NCBI RefSeq assembly: GCF_938045405.1
Contig: NZ_CALIMW010000123.1
Location: 1-14,839 of the forward strand
Direction of reading: 5' to 3'
DNA length: 14,839 nt
Origin: an uncultured Campylobacter sp.
GTDB lineage: Bacteria; Campylobacterota; Campylobacteria; Campylobacterales; Campylobacteraceae
The translations under genes were made by a program, and so were the position numbers. The notes under the pieces are model-generated. The model was not told the origin of the DNA. It ran no database searches and saw only the letters and a list, made by a program, of their open reading frames with translations. Positions 1-7,193 of this stretch are shown piece after piece. Position 1 is the first letter of the stretch, and each line of letters begins with the position of its first letter.

Positions 1-227
1 ATATGCTAAGCGTCACGTGGAATGCGCCGCTTCAGGCGTTTGACAAGCCGGGGGATTTTTTCGAGGGTGCGGGCGTAGACGGCGTTTATTTGCATTTTCA
101 TAAAGCCAACGAGTTTTTAGGCACGAAAAGGCTACCTACTTTTATGTGCAACGACGTCATTAAGAACCCCGACGTAGAGCGTTTTACGAGAGATTACGAA
201 GCGCATCTAAAAAGGGTTTTCGGCTAA
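1..227 (+). CDS. mdaB: MdaB-like NAD(P)H oxidoreductase, flavodoxin fold (3' end only)
   Basis: This is the last ~75 codons of a gene whose 5' end lies outside the window; the reading frame is open to the left edge, so the ATG at 3 is probably internal. The tail carries the pattern of the MdaB/YwrO quinone reductase family: a TWNAP segment, an FFEGxGVDGVY segment, HKANEFLG, and LPTFMCNDVIKNP followed by a final helix. Family members are soluble flavoproteins that reduce quinones with NAD(P)H in a two-electron step and protect against oxidative stress. The N-terminal flavin-binding part cannot be seen. It converges on the AraC-type regulator downstream. The family call is by recognition of the C-terminal block only. 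Confidence 0.75.
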   Translation, partial: MLSVTWNAPLQAFDKPGDFFEGAGVDGVYLHFHKANEFLGTKRLPTFMCNDVIKNPDVERFTRDYEAHLKRVFG

Positions 228-317
228 ATTTAAGCAGACTTTAGCGCAAATTTATAAGCTAGACAGTAGAAATTTTACCCTGCCCTTTGTGCCGTTAAAT
301 TTGATCTAAATTTAAAC

Positions 318-1223
318 TCACGCCACGCCGGAGCGTAGAATTTCGCTGTGAATTTTAGGCGGCATGCCAAACATCCTTGCGTATTCGCGGCTAAACTGTG
401 ACGCGCTCTCGTATCCTACGTCAAAGGCGGCCTGCGCTACGCCGATATTTTTGGTCGCTAGCAGGTTTTTCGCCTCTTCAAGGCGGATCTTTTTTTGAAA
501 AGCGATGGGGCTTAGCGAGGTTACGACCTTGAAGTTATGGTAGAGCGACGACTCGCTCATATCGCAAGCGCGCGCGACCTCTTTCATATTTAGCTTTTGC
601 GTAAACTCGTTTTTTATCTTTGCGACGGCATGCAAAATTTTATTAGAAACGCTGCCTTGCATAGCAAATTTATTTAAAAAATAGCCGCTTTTATCGCTTG
701 TTGCAAGGGTATAAAGGATCTCTTTTTTAGCAAGATCCGATAGAAATTTGATCTTCTCTTTTGGCTTTTCAAGCAGCAAGATAAAGCGCAAAACAGGCTC
801 TAGTATCTCCTCCGTAAGATCGCCGAAAATTACCCCCTTTTGGCTCTTTTGCATGTTTTCTTCTCTGATCTTTACGTTTTTTAGCACTTCATAAATTTCA
901 TCCATGCTAAATTTAAGGATAAGCGAGATATATGGCCTCTCTTTTGAGGCGTCGGTTAGGCTCACCCTTAGAGGCATATAGGTCGATGTGAGCAGATACC
1001 TTTGCTCATTGTATCCGCTCATCTCATCGCCAAAACCCACCGACTTTGCCCCTTGCAAGATAATGCACAAAGATGGATTGTAGATCACATTGATAAAATC
1101 ATGCGTCTTTTCGCTGATGTAAAAATCAAGCGAGTCGATGTCGCTTTGAACAAGGCCGTTTACGCCGTATCTATCTAGTAAAAATTCTTTTGTCTGCTCT
1201 TTTAGTAAATTTAGCTCGCTCAT
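318..1223 (-). CDS. AraC-family transcriptional regulator
   Basis: A 301-residue DNA-binding regulator. Residues ~30-180 match the AraC_N type of N-terminal domain (an SLCIILQGAKSV strand followed by a YLLTST / MPLRVSL cupin-like segment). Residues ~195-300 form the double helix-turn-helix: first HTH near 212-232 (MKEVARACDMSESSLYHNFK), second near 261-289 (GVAQAAFDVGYESASQFSREY, then FGMPP). The start is supported by a purine-rich ribosome site (GAGGAAG) just upstream of the ATG. It is transcribed divergently from the alpha/beta hydrolase at 1387, and regulators of this AraC_N class commonly sit beside redox or hydrolase genes they control. I infer control of the hydrolase/cyclophilin-like pair and possibly of itself. 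The effector is unknown. Family call firm, target inferred. Confidence 0.93.
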   Translation of the reverse strand: MSELNLLKEQTKEFLLDRYGVNGLVQSDIDSLDFYISEKTHDFINVIYNPSLCIILQGAKSVGFGDEMSGYNEQRYLLTSTYMPLRVSLTDASKERPYISLILKFSMDEIYEVLKNVKIREENMQKSQKGVIFGDLTEEILEPVLRFILLLEKPKEKIKFLSDLAKKEILYTLATSDKSGYFLNKFAMQGSVSNKILHAVAKIKNEFTQKLNMKEVARACDMSESSLYHNFKVVTSLSPIAFQKKIRLEEAKNLLATKNIGVAQAAFDVGYESASQFSREYARMFGMPPKIHSEILRSGVA

Positions 1224-1248
1224 CTTGCTTCCTCACTTAAATTTTATG

Positions 1249-1254
1249 AGATTA
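1249..1254 (-). promoter_or_regulatory. Weak candidate -10 for the AraC-type regulator
   Basis: Read on the minus strand this is TAATCT, about 25 bases before the regulator's ATG. No good -35 is visible. It is the best of several poor matches in the short intergenic gap. Confidence 0.25.
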
Positions 1255-1274
1255 CACCCCTTTTTAAAAATTTT

Positions 1275-1330
1275 GCAGGATTAGGCATGAAATTTGGAGA
1301 ATCGTTCTAACGCAAAATTTAAAATCCTGC
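1275..1330. promoter_or_regulatory. Candidate AraC-type operator: spaced inverted repeat
   Basis: GCAGGATT at 1275-1282 is repeated in inverted orientation as AATCCTGC at 1323-1330. A second inverted pair, AAATTTTGC at 1268-1276 and GCAAAATTT at 1312-1320, is interleaved with it. The downstream arm touches the extended -10 of the hydrolase gene. The site lies between the divergent regulator and hydrolase, where an AraC-family regulator would be expected to bind. The operator role is inferred. Confidence 0.4.
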
Positions 1331-1336
1331 TAGAAT
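1328..1336 (+). promoter_or_regulatory. Extended -10 promoter of the hydrolase gene
   Basis: TGCTAGAAT matches the extended -10 (TGnTATAAT) typical of Campylobacter sigma70 promoters, which often lack a -35. Transcription would start near 1343, leaving a leader of about 45 bases before the ATG at 1387. Confidence 0.6.
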
Positions 1337-1386
1337 GCACATTACAAAACAGCTTGTAAAGCTAAATCAAAACCGAAAGGACAAAG

Positions 1387-2469
1387 ATGTATCTTAAGAA
1401 ATTTGCAGCGGCGCTTATAGCGTCAAGTTTTATTTTAGGAGGCAATGCAATGGCAAGTGCAAACGTGGCAAAATCACCGCTAGAGGCGGTCTCTATGGTT
1501 AGCGAGTGGGATAAAATTTTCGCAAAAAGCGATAAGGTAGATCACAAGAAAGTCAAATTTAAAAATCGTTACGGCGTGGAGCTAGTAGGCGATCTTTATA
1601 TGCCTAAAAATTTAAAAGGTAAAGCAGCTGCGATCGCAGTTAGTGGACCTTTTGGCGCGGTAAAGGAACAATCAAGCGGACTTTATGCGCAAACGCTAGC
1701 TGAGCGCGGTTTTATCACGCTTGCCTTTGATCCAAGCTACACAGGCGAGAGCGGCGGCGTGCCGAGGAATTTAGCAAGCCCAGAGATAAATACCGAGGAT
1801 TTTAGCGCGGCGGTTGATTTTCTAGGGCTTCAAGACAATGTAGATCGCGAGCGTATCGGCATTTTAGGAATTTGCGGCTTTGGCGGTTTTGCTCTAAACG
1901 CGGCTCTTAGCGATCCTCGCATAAAGGCAGTTGCAACCAGCACGATGTATGATATAACGCGAGTGGCAGCAAAAGGCTACAACGATAGCATAGGCGTGGA
2001 TGAGAGATATGAAAATAAAAAGAAGCTAGCCGAGCAGCGCTGGGTCGATGCTAAAAATGGCAAACCGGCATTTACTGGTGCGATAAACGTTGATCCAAAA
2101 AAGATAGACGCAAGCACGCCGCAGTTTATAGCTGAATATGCGGACTTTTACCGTACGCCGCGCGGATATCACAAACGCTCTGTAAATTCAAACAGCGGAG
2201 AGAGCGGCTGGATCGTTACAAATCCTATCTCATTTATAAATATGCCAATCCTTGCCTACGCAAGCGAGATGAGAACTCCGACTCTTATCGTAGCCGGCGA
2301 GAAAGCGCACTCAAGATACTTTAGCGAGGACGCTTTTAAATCTCTTGGCAATAAAAATAAAGAGCTAGTTATCGTCCCCGGCGCTGTGCACACAGATCTA
2401 TACGACAACAAAAACAATAAGATCCCATACGATAAATTTGAGGAATTTTTCAAAGCAAATTTGAAATAA
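1387..2469 (+). CDS. Exported alpha/beta hydrolase, dienelactone-hydrolase-like
   Basis: A 360-residue hydrolase with a Sec-type signal peptide: basic MYLKK, a hydrophobic stretch to about residue 20, and possible cleavage after the A-M-A at 21-23. The mature part is an alpha/beta-hydrolase. The nucleophile elbow reads LGICGFGG, placing a cysteine (Cys163) where most esterases have serine, as in dienelactone hydrolases. His335 (PGAVHTD) is the likely catalytic base and Glu305 (VAGEKAHS) a candidate acid. The strand FITLAFDPSYTGESGG (109-124) is typical of this uncharacterised bacterial hydrolase group. An AAAGGA ribosome site precedes the ATG. It is divergent from an AraC-type regulator and followed by a cyclophilin-like gene, probably in one transcript. 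The substrate cannot be read from sequence. Confidence 0.88.
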   Translation: MYLKKFAAALIASSFILGGNAMASANVAKSPLEAVSMVSEWDKIFAKSDKVDHKKVKFKNRYGVELVGDLYMPKNLKGKAAAIAVSGPFGAVKEQSSGLYAQTLAERGFITLAFDPSYTGESGGVPRNLASPEINTEDFSAAVDFLGLQDNVDRERIGILGICGFGGFALNAALSDPRIKAVATSTMYDITRVAAKGYNDSIGVDERYENKKKLAEQRWVDAKNGKPAFTGAINVDPKKIDASTPQFIAEYADFYRTPRGYHKRSVNSNSGESGWIVTNPISFINMPILAYASEMRTPTLIVAGEKAHSRYFSEDAFKSLGNKNKELVIVPGAVHTDLYDNKNNKIPYDKFEEFFKANLK

Positions 2470-2475
2470 ACAAGC

Positions 2476-2494
2476 CCCCTGCGCTTTGCAGGGG
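2476..2494 (+). other. Intercistronic hairpin between hydrolase and cyclophilin-like gene
   Basis: CCCCTGC (2476-2482) and GCAGGGG (2488-2494) form a perfect 7-bp GC-rich stem with a 5-base loop, starting 6 bases after the hydrolase stop. No T-run follows (TAAATTC), so it looks less like a full terminator than a processing, attenuation or 3'-end stabilising hairpin that would lower expression of the downstream gene. Confidence 0.5.
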
Positions 2495-2521
2495 TAAATT
2501 CGAGAGATAAGGAAGGTAAAA

Positions 2522-2938
2522 ATGAGAAAAATTTTAGCCGTCTTTATGCTTTTTGCAGGGCTAAATTTAGTGGTTGGGGAGAAAATGCAAAATTTGAAGA
2601 TAGTTCTAAAAAGCTCTAACGGCGAAGTCACTGCTGTCTTAGACGACACGATCGCTGCAAGAAGCTTTGCCGCACAGCTACCGCTAACGTTAAATTTAAG
2701 CGACTACGGCGGACACGAAAAGGTCGCCAAACTGCCAAAACCGCTTGACGTAAGCGGCGAGCCAAAAGGATGCGATGGCAAAAAAGGCGAGATCTCGTAC
2801 TTTGCTCCGTGGAATAACTTCGTCATCTACTACGGCTATCAGCCCTATTACGAGGGCATCGTGCGTCTAGGCGTGATAGATGGCGATGTGAGCTTGGTCG
2901 CAAAAGACGGGCAGATCAGGATAGAGCCAGCAAAATAA
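2522..2938 (+). CDS. Cyclophilin-like fold protein, probably exported
   Basis: A 138-residue protein. After a hydrophobic N-terminus (residues 4-18) that looks like a signal peptide without a clear cleavage site, residues ~24-136 match the bacterial cyclophilin-like family (Cyclophil_like2 type). The signature is SFAAQLPLTLNLSDYGGHEKVAKLP, then a GEISYFAPWNNFVIYYG strand pair, then LGVIDGD near the end. Fold relatives are peptidyl-prolyl isomerases, but this small family has not been shown to have that activity. A strong AAGGAAGG ribosome site lies just upstream of the ATG. It follows the hydrolase after 52 bases and is probably co-transcribed. Elsewhere such genes accompany AraC regulators, hydrolases and flavodoxin-type reductases, matching this neighbourhood. 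Family call good; function unknown. Confidence 0.85.
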   Translation: MRKILAVFMLFAGLNLVVGEKMQNLKIVLKSSNGEVTAVLDDTIAARSFAAQLPLTLNLSDYGGHEKVAKLPKPLDVSGEPKGCDGKKGEISYFAPWNNFVIYYGYQPYYEGIVRLGVIDGDVSLVAKDGQIRIEPAK

Positions 2939-2947
2939 ATCCGCCGT

Positions 2948-2963
2948 AGCCGCAAAAGCGGCT
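2948..2963 (+). terminator. Hairpin 3' of the cyclophilin-like gene
   Basis: AGCCGC and GCGGCT form a perfect 6-bp stem around an AAAA loop, 10 bases after the stop codon. CGCAAATTTTC follows, so the T-run is short and displaced. Plausible terminator acting with the stronger hairpin at 2988. Confidence 0.5.
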
Positions 2964-2987
2964 CGCAAATTTTCAAATATGGTGGCA

Positions 2988-3016
2988 AAATTTAGCCCAA
3001 ATTTAGGGCTAAATTT
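2988..3016. terminator. Bidirectional terminator between convergent genes
   Basis: AAATTTAGCCC (2988-2998) and GGGCTAAATTT (3006-3016) form a perfect 11-bp stem with a 7-base loop. It sits between the convergent cyclophilin-like gene and proS. The A/T-rich stem base gives a T-tract in either reading direction; the minus-strand copy runs into TTTTG. It very likely ends the proS operon and also stops read-through from the plus strand. A near-identical hairpin occurs at 12773-12803. Confidence 0.7.
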
Positions 3017-3035
3017 CATGCGCTTACTAATTTTT

Positions 3036-4745
3036 CTAGGCTAATTTTTTCTCGATAAGTTTTAAAATTTCATCCGCGCTTACGCTCTGCCGCTTTAGGC
3101 CTGCGCGAGTGATGAACTCGACGCTTCCCTCTGCTAGGGCTTTGCCCACGAGCACCGCGTACGGAAAGCCCATCAGCTCGAAGTCGTTCATCTTCACGCC
3201 GAAACGCTCCGCGCGATCGTCGAGCAGCACGCGGATACCGCGCTCGCGGCACTGCTCGTATAGTTTCTCGGCAAATTCTACCGCCGCGGCGTCTTTGTGA
3301 TTTGAGATGATGATCTCAAGCTCGAAAGGCGCCAGCTCGCGCGGCCACACGCAGCCTCGCTCGTCGTGGCTGCTTTCAATCGCCACGGCTATGAGGCGGC
3401 TTGCGCCGATGCCGTAGCAGCCCATGTAAAACGCACGAGCCTTGCCGTTTGCGTCCAAAAATCGCGCTCCCATCGGCTCTGAATAGCGCGTGCCGAGCTG
3501 AAAGATATGGCCCACCTCGATGCCTTTTGTGATGCCAAGCTCGCCGCCGCAGCACGGACACGCGTCGCCTTCGCTCACGGCGGTAAGATCCGCAAAGCGC
3601 GATTCGTTAAAATTTATCACGCTAGCGCCCACATAGTGGTAATCCGGCTCGTTCGCGCCCGCGATCATCTCGCGCGCTCCTTTTAGCTCGGCATCGATGT
3701 AAAATTTAGCTCCCTCGTCGAGCCCGAAAGGTCCGCAAAAGCCCGCCGTAAAGCCCGCTCGCGCGATCTCCTCCTCGCTAGCATCAATTAGCTCCAGCGC
3801 ACCGCAGGCGTTTTGCGCCTTGGTCTCTTGCAGCTCGTCGCAGCCGCGGATAAAAAACGCTACTATCTCGCTGCGATCCTCGTATAGCGCTTTTTTGATC
3901 ACCGCTTTGATGGTGTAGAATTTATCCACTTTGAAAAATTCCGCCACCGCGTCGATCGTTTTCATCGCGGGGGTTTTAAATTTCATCATGCCGTCGGTCT
4001 CGGGCGCGGCGGCGTTCGTGGTTTTGGGAGCACGGCGCGCAGCCTCGATATTTGCGGCGTAGTCGCAGCGCTTGCACACGACGATATCGTCCTCGCCGTT
4101 ATCCGCTAGCACCATAAACTCCTTACTGCCGCTGCCGCCGATCGCGCCGCTATCCGCATCGACCGCACGAAAATTTAACCCCAGTCGCGTAAAAATCCGC
4201 GAGTACGCCTGCCTCATCACCTCAAACTCGCGCTTCATATCCGCAGCGTCTGCGTGGAAGCTATAAGCGTCCTTCATCGTAAACTCGCGTCCGCGCAGAA
4301 GCCCGAAGCGAGGGCGCGCCTCGTCGCGGAATTTCGTATTGATCTGATAGATATTTAGCGGCAGCTGCTTGTAGCTCGTGATCTTATCCGCTACCATCAA
4401 AACCGCCGCTTCCTCATTGGTAGGGCTTAGCACGAAGTCGTTATCCTTGCGATCTTTGAAGCGCAACAGCTCCTTGCCGTATTTGGCGTAGCGGCCGCTT
4501 TTTTTCCATGCATCCGCGGACGTCACGACGCTAAAAGAGACCTCCTGCGCGCCCGTAGCGTCCATCTCCTGCCTAATGACGGCGCAGATCCGCTCTAGTA
4601 CTATCTTTCCTAGCGGCAAAAAATTATAAAGCCCGCTGCCTAGCTGCTCGATAAATCCCGCGCGGATCAAAAGCGCGTGGCTAGGTAGTACCGCGTCTCT
4701 GGGGGCCTCTTTTAGGCTCGGAGCGAAAAGCTTGCTAAATTTCAT
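3036..4745 (-). CDS. proS: Prolyl-tRNA synthetase, bacterial type with editing domain
   Basis: A 569-residue class IIa aminoacyl-tRNA synthetase that charges tRNA-Pro in the cytoplasm. Visible elements in order: an LPLGKIVLERI motif-1 region (~43-52), TNEE (109-112), motif 2 with FRDEARPRFGLLRGREF (139-155), and an insertion between motifs 2 and 3 (~230-395) of the YbaK-like type that edits mischarged Ala-tRNA-Pro. Motif 3 is GCYGIGASRLIAV (442-454), followed by a C-terminal anticodon-binding domain (LLDDRAERFGVKMNDFELMGFPYAVLVG). Cysteine pairs C224/C227 and C396/C399 flank the insertion and look like a metal knuckle. Length is normal for the family. The ATG overlaps the end of hemA by 11 bases and uses an AAGGA site inside it, so translation is probably coupled. 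Last gene of the operon. Confidence 0.97.
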   Translation of the reverse strand: MKFSKLFAPSLKEAPRDAVLPSHALLIRAGFIEQLGSGLYNFLPLGKIVLERICAVIRQEMDATGAQEVSFSVVTSADAWKKSGRYAKYGKELLRFKDRKDNDFVLSPTNEEAAVLMVADKITSYKQLPLNIYQINTKFRDEARPRFGLLRGREFTMKDAYSFHADAADMKREFEVMRQAYSRIFTRLGLNFRAVDADSGAIGGSGSKEFMVLADNGEDDIVVCKRCDYAANIEAARRAPKTTNAAAPETDGMMKFKTPAMKTIDAVAEFFKVDKFYTIKAVIKKALYEDRSEIVAFFIRGCDELQETKAQNACGALELIDASEEEIARAGFTAGFCGPFGLDEGAKFYIDAELKGAREMIAGANEPDYHYVGASVINFNESRFADLTAVSEGDACPCCGGELGITKGIEVGHIFQLGTRYSEPMGARFLDANGKARAFYMGCYGIGASRLIAVAIESSHDERGCVWPRELAPFELEIIISNHKDAAAVEFAEKLYEQCRERGIRVLLDDRAERFGVKMNDFELMGFPYAVLVGKALAEGSVEFITRAGLKRQSVSADEILKLIEKKLA

Positions 4746-6201
4746 TCTGTCTGTCCTTTTTCTCGTTTTCTTGATTTAAAAATTTTTCGTAGTTTTCTTG
4801 CAGTTCAAAAATTTCGACCAGCGCATTTACCGTGCCGTCGGCATCGTCCGCTTCGCCAAGGTTTTTTAAATTTACCGTCGGAGCGTGCAGAAACGCTTTA
4901 AAAACCTGATGGATCAGTTTGCGCGCCTCCTCCGCATCGCTGTGCTTTAGATAGCCCTTTTTAAGCGCCTTGGCTAGCTCCAGCTCGGCTACTTGCTTCG
5001 CGCTTTGGCGCAAAGCCTTGATGATCGGCGTGGATGCCGCCGCCCTCAGCCATTTGAAAAACTCATTTGTGCATTTTGCTACGATCGAGTAAGCGATCTG
5101 CGCCTGCTCCTCGCGAAGCAGCAAATTTTTCTTTACGATCTCCTCCAGATCATCGACGCTGTAAACCTCGACGTCCTCGCTCTGGCTAAGCTCCACGTCG
5201 CGCGGCACGGCTATATCGAAAAAATATCGCTTAAAGCTTTTGGGTTCTAGCAAGCTATCGGTAATGATCGGCTCTTGCGAGCCCGTAGCGCTGAAAAATA
5301 GGCTATTTACGTTCAGATATTTTTTGAGATTATCAAGGCTATCGATTTTAATGCGGGATTGCGCCTGCGCGGCAGAATTCGCGCAGGCGGTGGAATTTTT
5401 ATCGTCCTTGGGATTTTCGCCCGCGAAATTCGTGACATTTCCGGAATTTAAGCCGTCTGAGTTATTTCCTGCGCCGGGATTTTCATCCGCGCAATTTTTC
5501 GCATCCAAGGAATTCTCGCCAAGTAGCGAGGCGGCTAGCCTTCGCGCACCGGCTAAATTTCGGTTCAAGATCGTGATATTCGCGCCGTTTGCTAGCAGGT
5601 GTTTGCACGCTAGCTCGCTCATCTCTCCCGCGCCCACTACCACGGCGTCCGCGCCCTGCAAGGAGCCCAGTCTATCCTTTGCCATCGCCACGGCGACGCT
5701 TGAGACCGAGATCGGATTTTTTGAAATTTCGGTTTGGTTGCGGATGCGCGCCGCGCACTTTAGCGCTTCATCTATCGCTCTTGCGATCTGCGCGCCGGCG
5801 CGAGCGTTTTGCATCGCGAATTTATAGGCGTCTTTGAGCTGGCCTACGATCTGCGTTTCGCCCACTACGAGGCTATCAAGAGAGGCTGCGACGGCGAAAA
5901 GGTGGTGTATCGCGCCGTAATCTTCGTAAATATCAGCACGCTCGGCTAGCTCGTCGTAGCTTACGCCGCTTACGCGCGAAAGTACCAAAAGCACGAACTT
6001 TTGCGCTTCATCAAAGTCGCTTACGACGGTAAAAATTTCTACTCGGTTGCAGGTGCTAAGCACCAAACACTCCTCTATCGCGGAGTTTGAAGCTAAAAGG
6101 CGCAAAATTTCTTTCTTGCGCACGTCGTTTGAAAACGAAAGTTTCTCGCGCACCGTGATGTCCGTGTTTTTGTGGGTGAAGCTCACGCTCATATACGCCA
6201 T
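4735..6201 (-). CDS. hemA: Glutamyl-tRNA reductase with a low-complexity insert
   Basis: This enzyme reduces glutamyl-tRNA with NADPH to glutamate-1-semialdehyde, the first committed step of C5-pathway heme synthesis. Catalytic Cys51 lies in LVLSTCNRVEIF. H99/H100 and HLFAVAASLDSLVVGETQI (100-119) are family hallmarks. The NADPH-binding VVVGAGEMSELA (187-198) follows, then the ILNRN strand, and a C-terminal helical dimerisation domain (~360-445). At 488 residues it is about 50-60 longer than usual. The excess is an N/S/G/D-rich stretch at ~229-284, inside the NADPH domain between the first Rossmann half and LFFSATGSQEPIIT. I chose the ATG at 6201 (TGATG with the previous stop, GGGAG site in front) over a TTG at 6204; the ATG at 6192 is possible. 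The insert is in frame and core motifs are intact, so the enzyme should work. Confidence 0.96.
   Translation of the reverse strand: MAYMSVSFTHKNTDITVREKLSFSNDVRKKEILRLLASNSAIEECLVLSTCNRVEIFTVVSDFDEAQKFVLLVLSRVSGVSYDELAERADIYEDYGAIHHLFAVAASLDSLVVGETQIVGQLKDAYKFAMQNARAGAQIARAIDEALKCAARIRNQTEISKNPISVSSVAVAMAKDRLGSLQGADAVVVGAGEMSELACKHLLANGANITILNRNLAGARRLAASLLGENSLDAKNCADENPGAGNNSDGLNSGNVTNFAGENPKDDKNSTACANSAAQAQSRIKIDSLDNLKKYLNVNSLFFSATGSQEPIITDSLLEPKSFKRYFFDIAVPRDVELSQSEDVEVYSVDDLEEIVKKNLLLREEQAQIAYSIVAKCTNEFFKWLRAAASTPIIKALRQSAKQVAELELAKALKKGYLKHSDAEEARKLIHQVFKAFLHAPTVNLKNLGEADDADGTVNALVEIFELQENYEKFLNQENEKKDRQNEI
5345..5541 (-). repeat. Degenerate ~33-bp repeats inside hemA (in-frame insert)
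   Basis: On the plus strand, GGA(A/T)TT words start at 5411, 5443, 5477 and 5509, a spacing of 32-34 bp. GGATTTTCGCCCGCG (5411) and GGATTTTCATCCGCG (5477) differ at only two positions and lie exactly 66 bp apart. In protein this gives 11-residue blocks starting NP.. / NS.. / NP... The period and in-frame length fit repeat expansion or insertion. Upstream and downstream limits are approximate. Confidence 0.55.
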
Positions 6202-7193
6202 CAAAACTCCCTATCTATCATATCTCGCACAATTTGCTCCAGCTTGTCGTTTTTAAATTCTGCCACGGCTTCAAGCGCCTTTTGCCCGTAGGCGCGAGCT
6301 TCGTTTATACAGCGCTCGATGATGCCGTGCTCGCTAAGCTTCGCTTTGATCCATGAAATTTCGCTCTCGCGCAGCTGCTTTTTAAAAAACGATTTTAGCT
6401 TTTGCCGCTGCGCATCATCTAAATTTTCGTATAAATAGATGTAGGGCAGAGTGGTTTTGCCCTCCGCAAAATCGCTCAGGCTCGGCTTACCCAGCGCTTC
6501 TGAGCTCTGCGTGACGTCTAAAATATCGTCGATGATCTGAAAGGCAAGCCCAAGGTTTTTGCCGTATTCGCCGAATTTTACGCTCGCGCTTGAAATTTCA
6601 TCATGATCTTTCGCGGCTTTCGGATTCCTGTCCTCGTTTTTTGCGCAGCTTATATCTGAAATTTCGCCACGATTTTCTGCGCCGCCGAATTTCAGAAACG
6701 CCCCGCAGCGCGCGACTTCTTCGATCAAAGCGGAGGTTTTTAGATAGATCATCTGCAGATATTTGCTCGCATCGTCGTTAAAATCATTGCTTAAGCTCAC
6801 GTCCATCAGCTCGCCCACGGCTAGTTTCGTGACAGCGCCCGAAAGCGCGGCGGCGATGCGGCTTTCAAATTTGCTAAGCTCAAAATACGCTTTGGAATAG
6901 AGTATGTCGCCCAGCATCACGGCGTTTTTGGAGCCGTAGGTGGCGTTTATCGAGGGCTTGCCGCGGCGCACCGAGCTTTCGTCGATGACGTCGTCGTGCA
7001 GCAGGCTTGCGGCTTGAATGAGCTCGATGATCGCGCACAGACGCAGCGATTTTTCATCCTTTTGCGCGATGTTTAGCAGCAGCTTGGAGCGCAGTTTTTT
7101 GCCGGGGCTTAGCCTGTCAAACATCTCGCTAGCAGGCTCATATCCGCAGTCTGCGATGAAGCTTTTCATAATTAAATCGATTTGATCTTGCAT
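6201..7193 (-). CDS. ispB: Long-chain polyprenyl diphosphate synthase
   Basis: A 330-residue trans-prenyltransferase that condenses isopentenyl diphosphate onto allylic diphosphates. The first aspartate-rich motif is LLHDDVIDESSVRRG (D67, D68, D71) and the second is IIDDILD (D222, D223, D226). FQ (218-219) and a GKTTLPYI segment complete the class. The first motif is plain DDxxD, with small residues A62/S63 at positions -5/-4. That argues for a long-chain (IspB-type) enzyme rather than farnesyl synthase IspA, whose motif carries two extra residues. In this group the product should be the menaquinone side chain; chain length is inferred. About 28 extra residues (~171-206, charged, N/S/D-rich) sit in a loop before EYGKNLGLAFQI. 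The ATG overlaps the preceding stop (TAATG) and the stop overlaps the hemA ATG (TGATG). Confidence 0.9.
   Translation of the reverse strand: MQDQIDLIMKSFIADCGYEPASEMFDRLSPGKKLRSKLLLNIAQKDEKSLRLCAIIELIQAASLLHDDVIDESSVRRGKPSINATYGSKNAVMLGDILYSKAYFELSKFESRIAAALSGAVTKLAVGELMDVSLSNDFNDDASKYLQMIYLKTSALIEEVARCGAFLKFGGAENRGEISDISCAKNEDRNPKAAKDHDEISSASVKFGEYGKNLGLAFQIIDDILDVTQSSEALGKPSLSDFAEGKTTLPYIYLYENLDDAQRQKLKSFFKKQLRESEISWIKAKLSEHGIIERCINEARAYGQKALEAVAEFKNDKLEQIVRDMIDREF
6572..6693 (-). repeat. Degenerate repeat insert inside the prenyl synthase gene
   Basis: The nine-base word TGAAATTTC occurs at 6591-6599 and 6657-6665, exactly 66 bp apart, with a related GGATTCC between them at 6622 and further GATTTTC/GAATTTC words at 6671 and 6687. 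The stretch encodes the extra loop of the prenyl synthase. The period matches that of the hemA insert (33 bp, 11 codons). Confidence 0.5.

Noticed and set aside
295..315. TTAAATTT / AAATTTAA inverted repeat between mdaB and the AraC gene
   Set aside because: The stem is purely A/T, and such words are everywhere in this genome, so it is not a supportable terminator.
1628..1639. CTGCGATCGCAG perfect 12-bp palindrome
   Set aside because: It lies in hydrolase coding sequence (Ala-Ala-Ile-Ala codons) and is best explained by codon use.
5240..5827. 195-codon plus-strand open frame opposite hemA
   Set aside because: It is the antisense shadow of hemA, kept open by the GC-rich codon pattern; no ribosome site or recognisable motif.
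6202..6204. TTG as the hemA start
   Set aside because: The ATG directly after it has the GGGAG site at good spacing and forms a TGATG overlap with the ispB stop.
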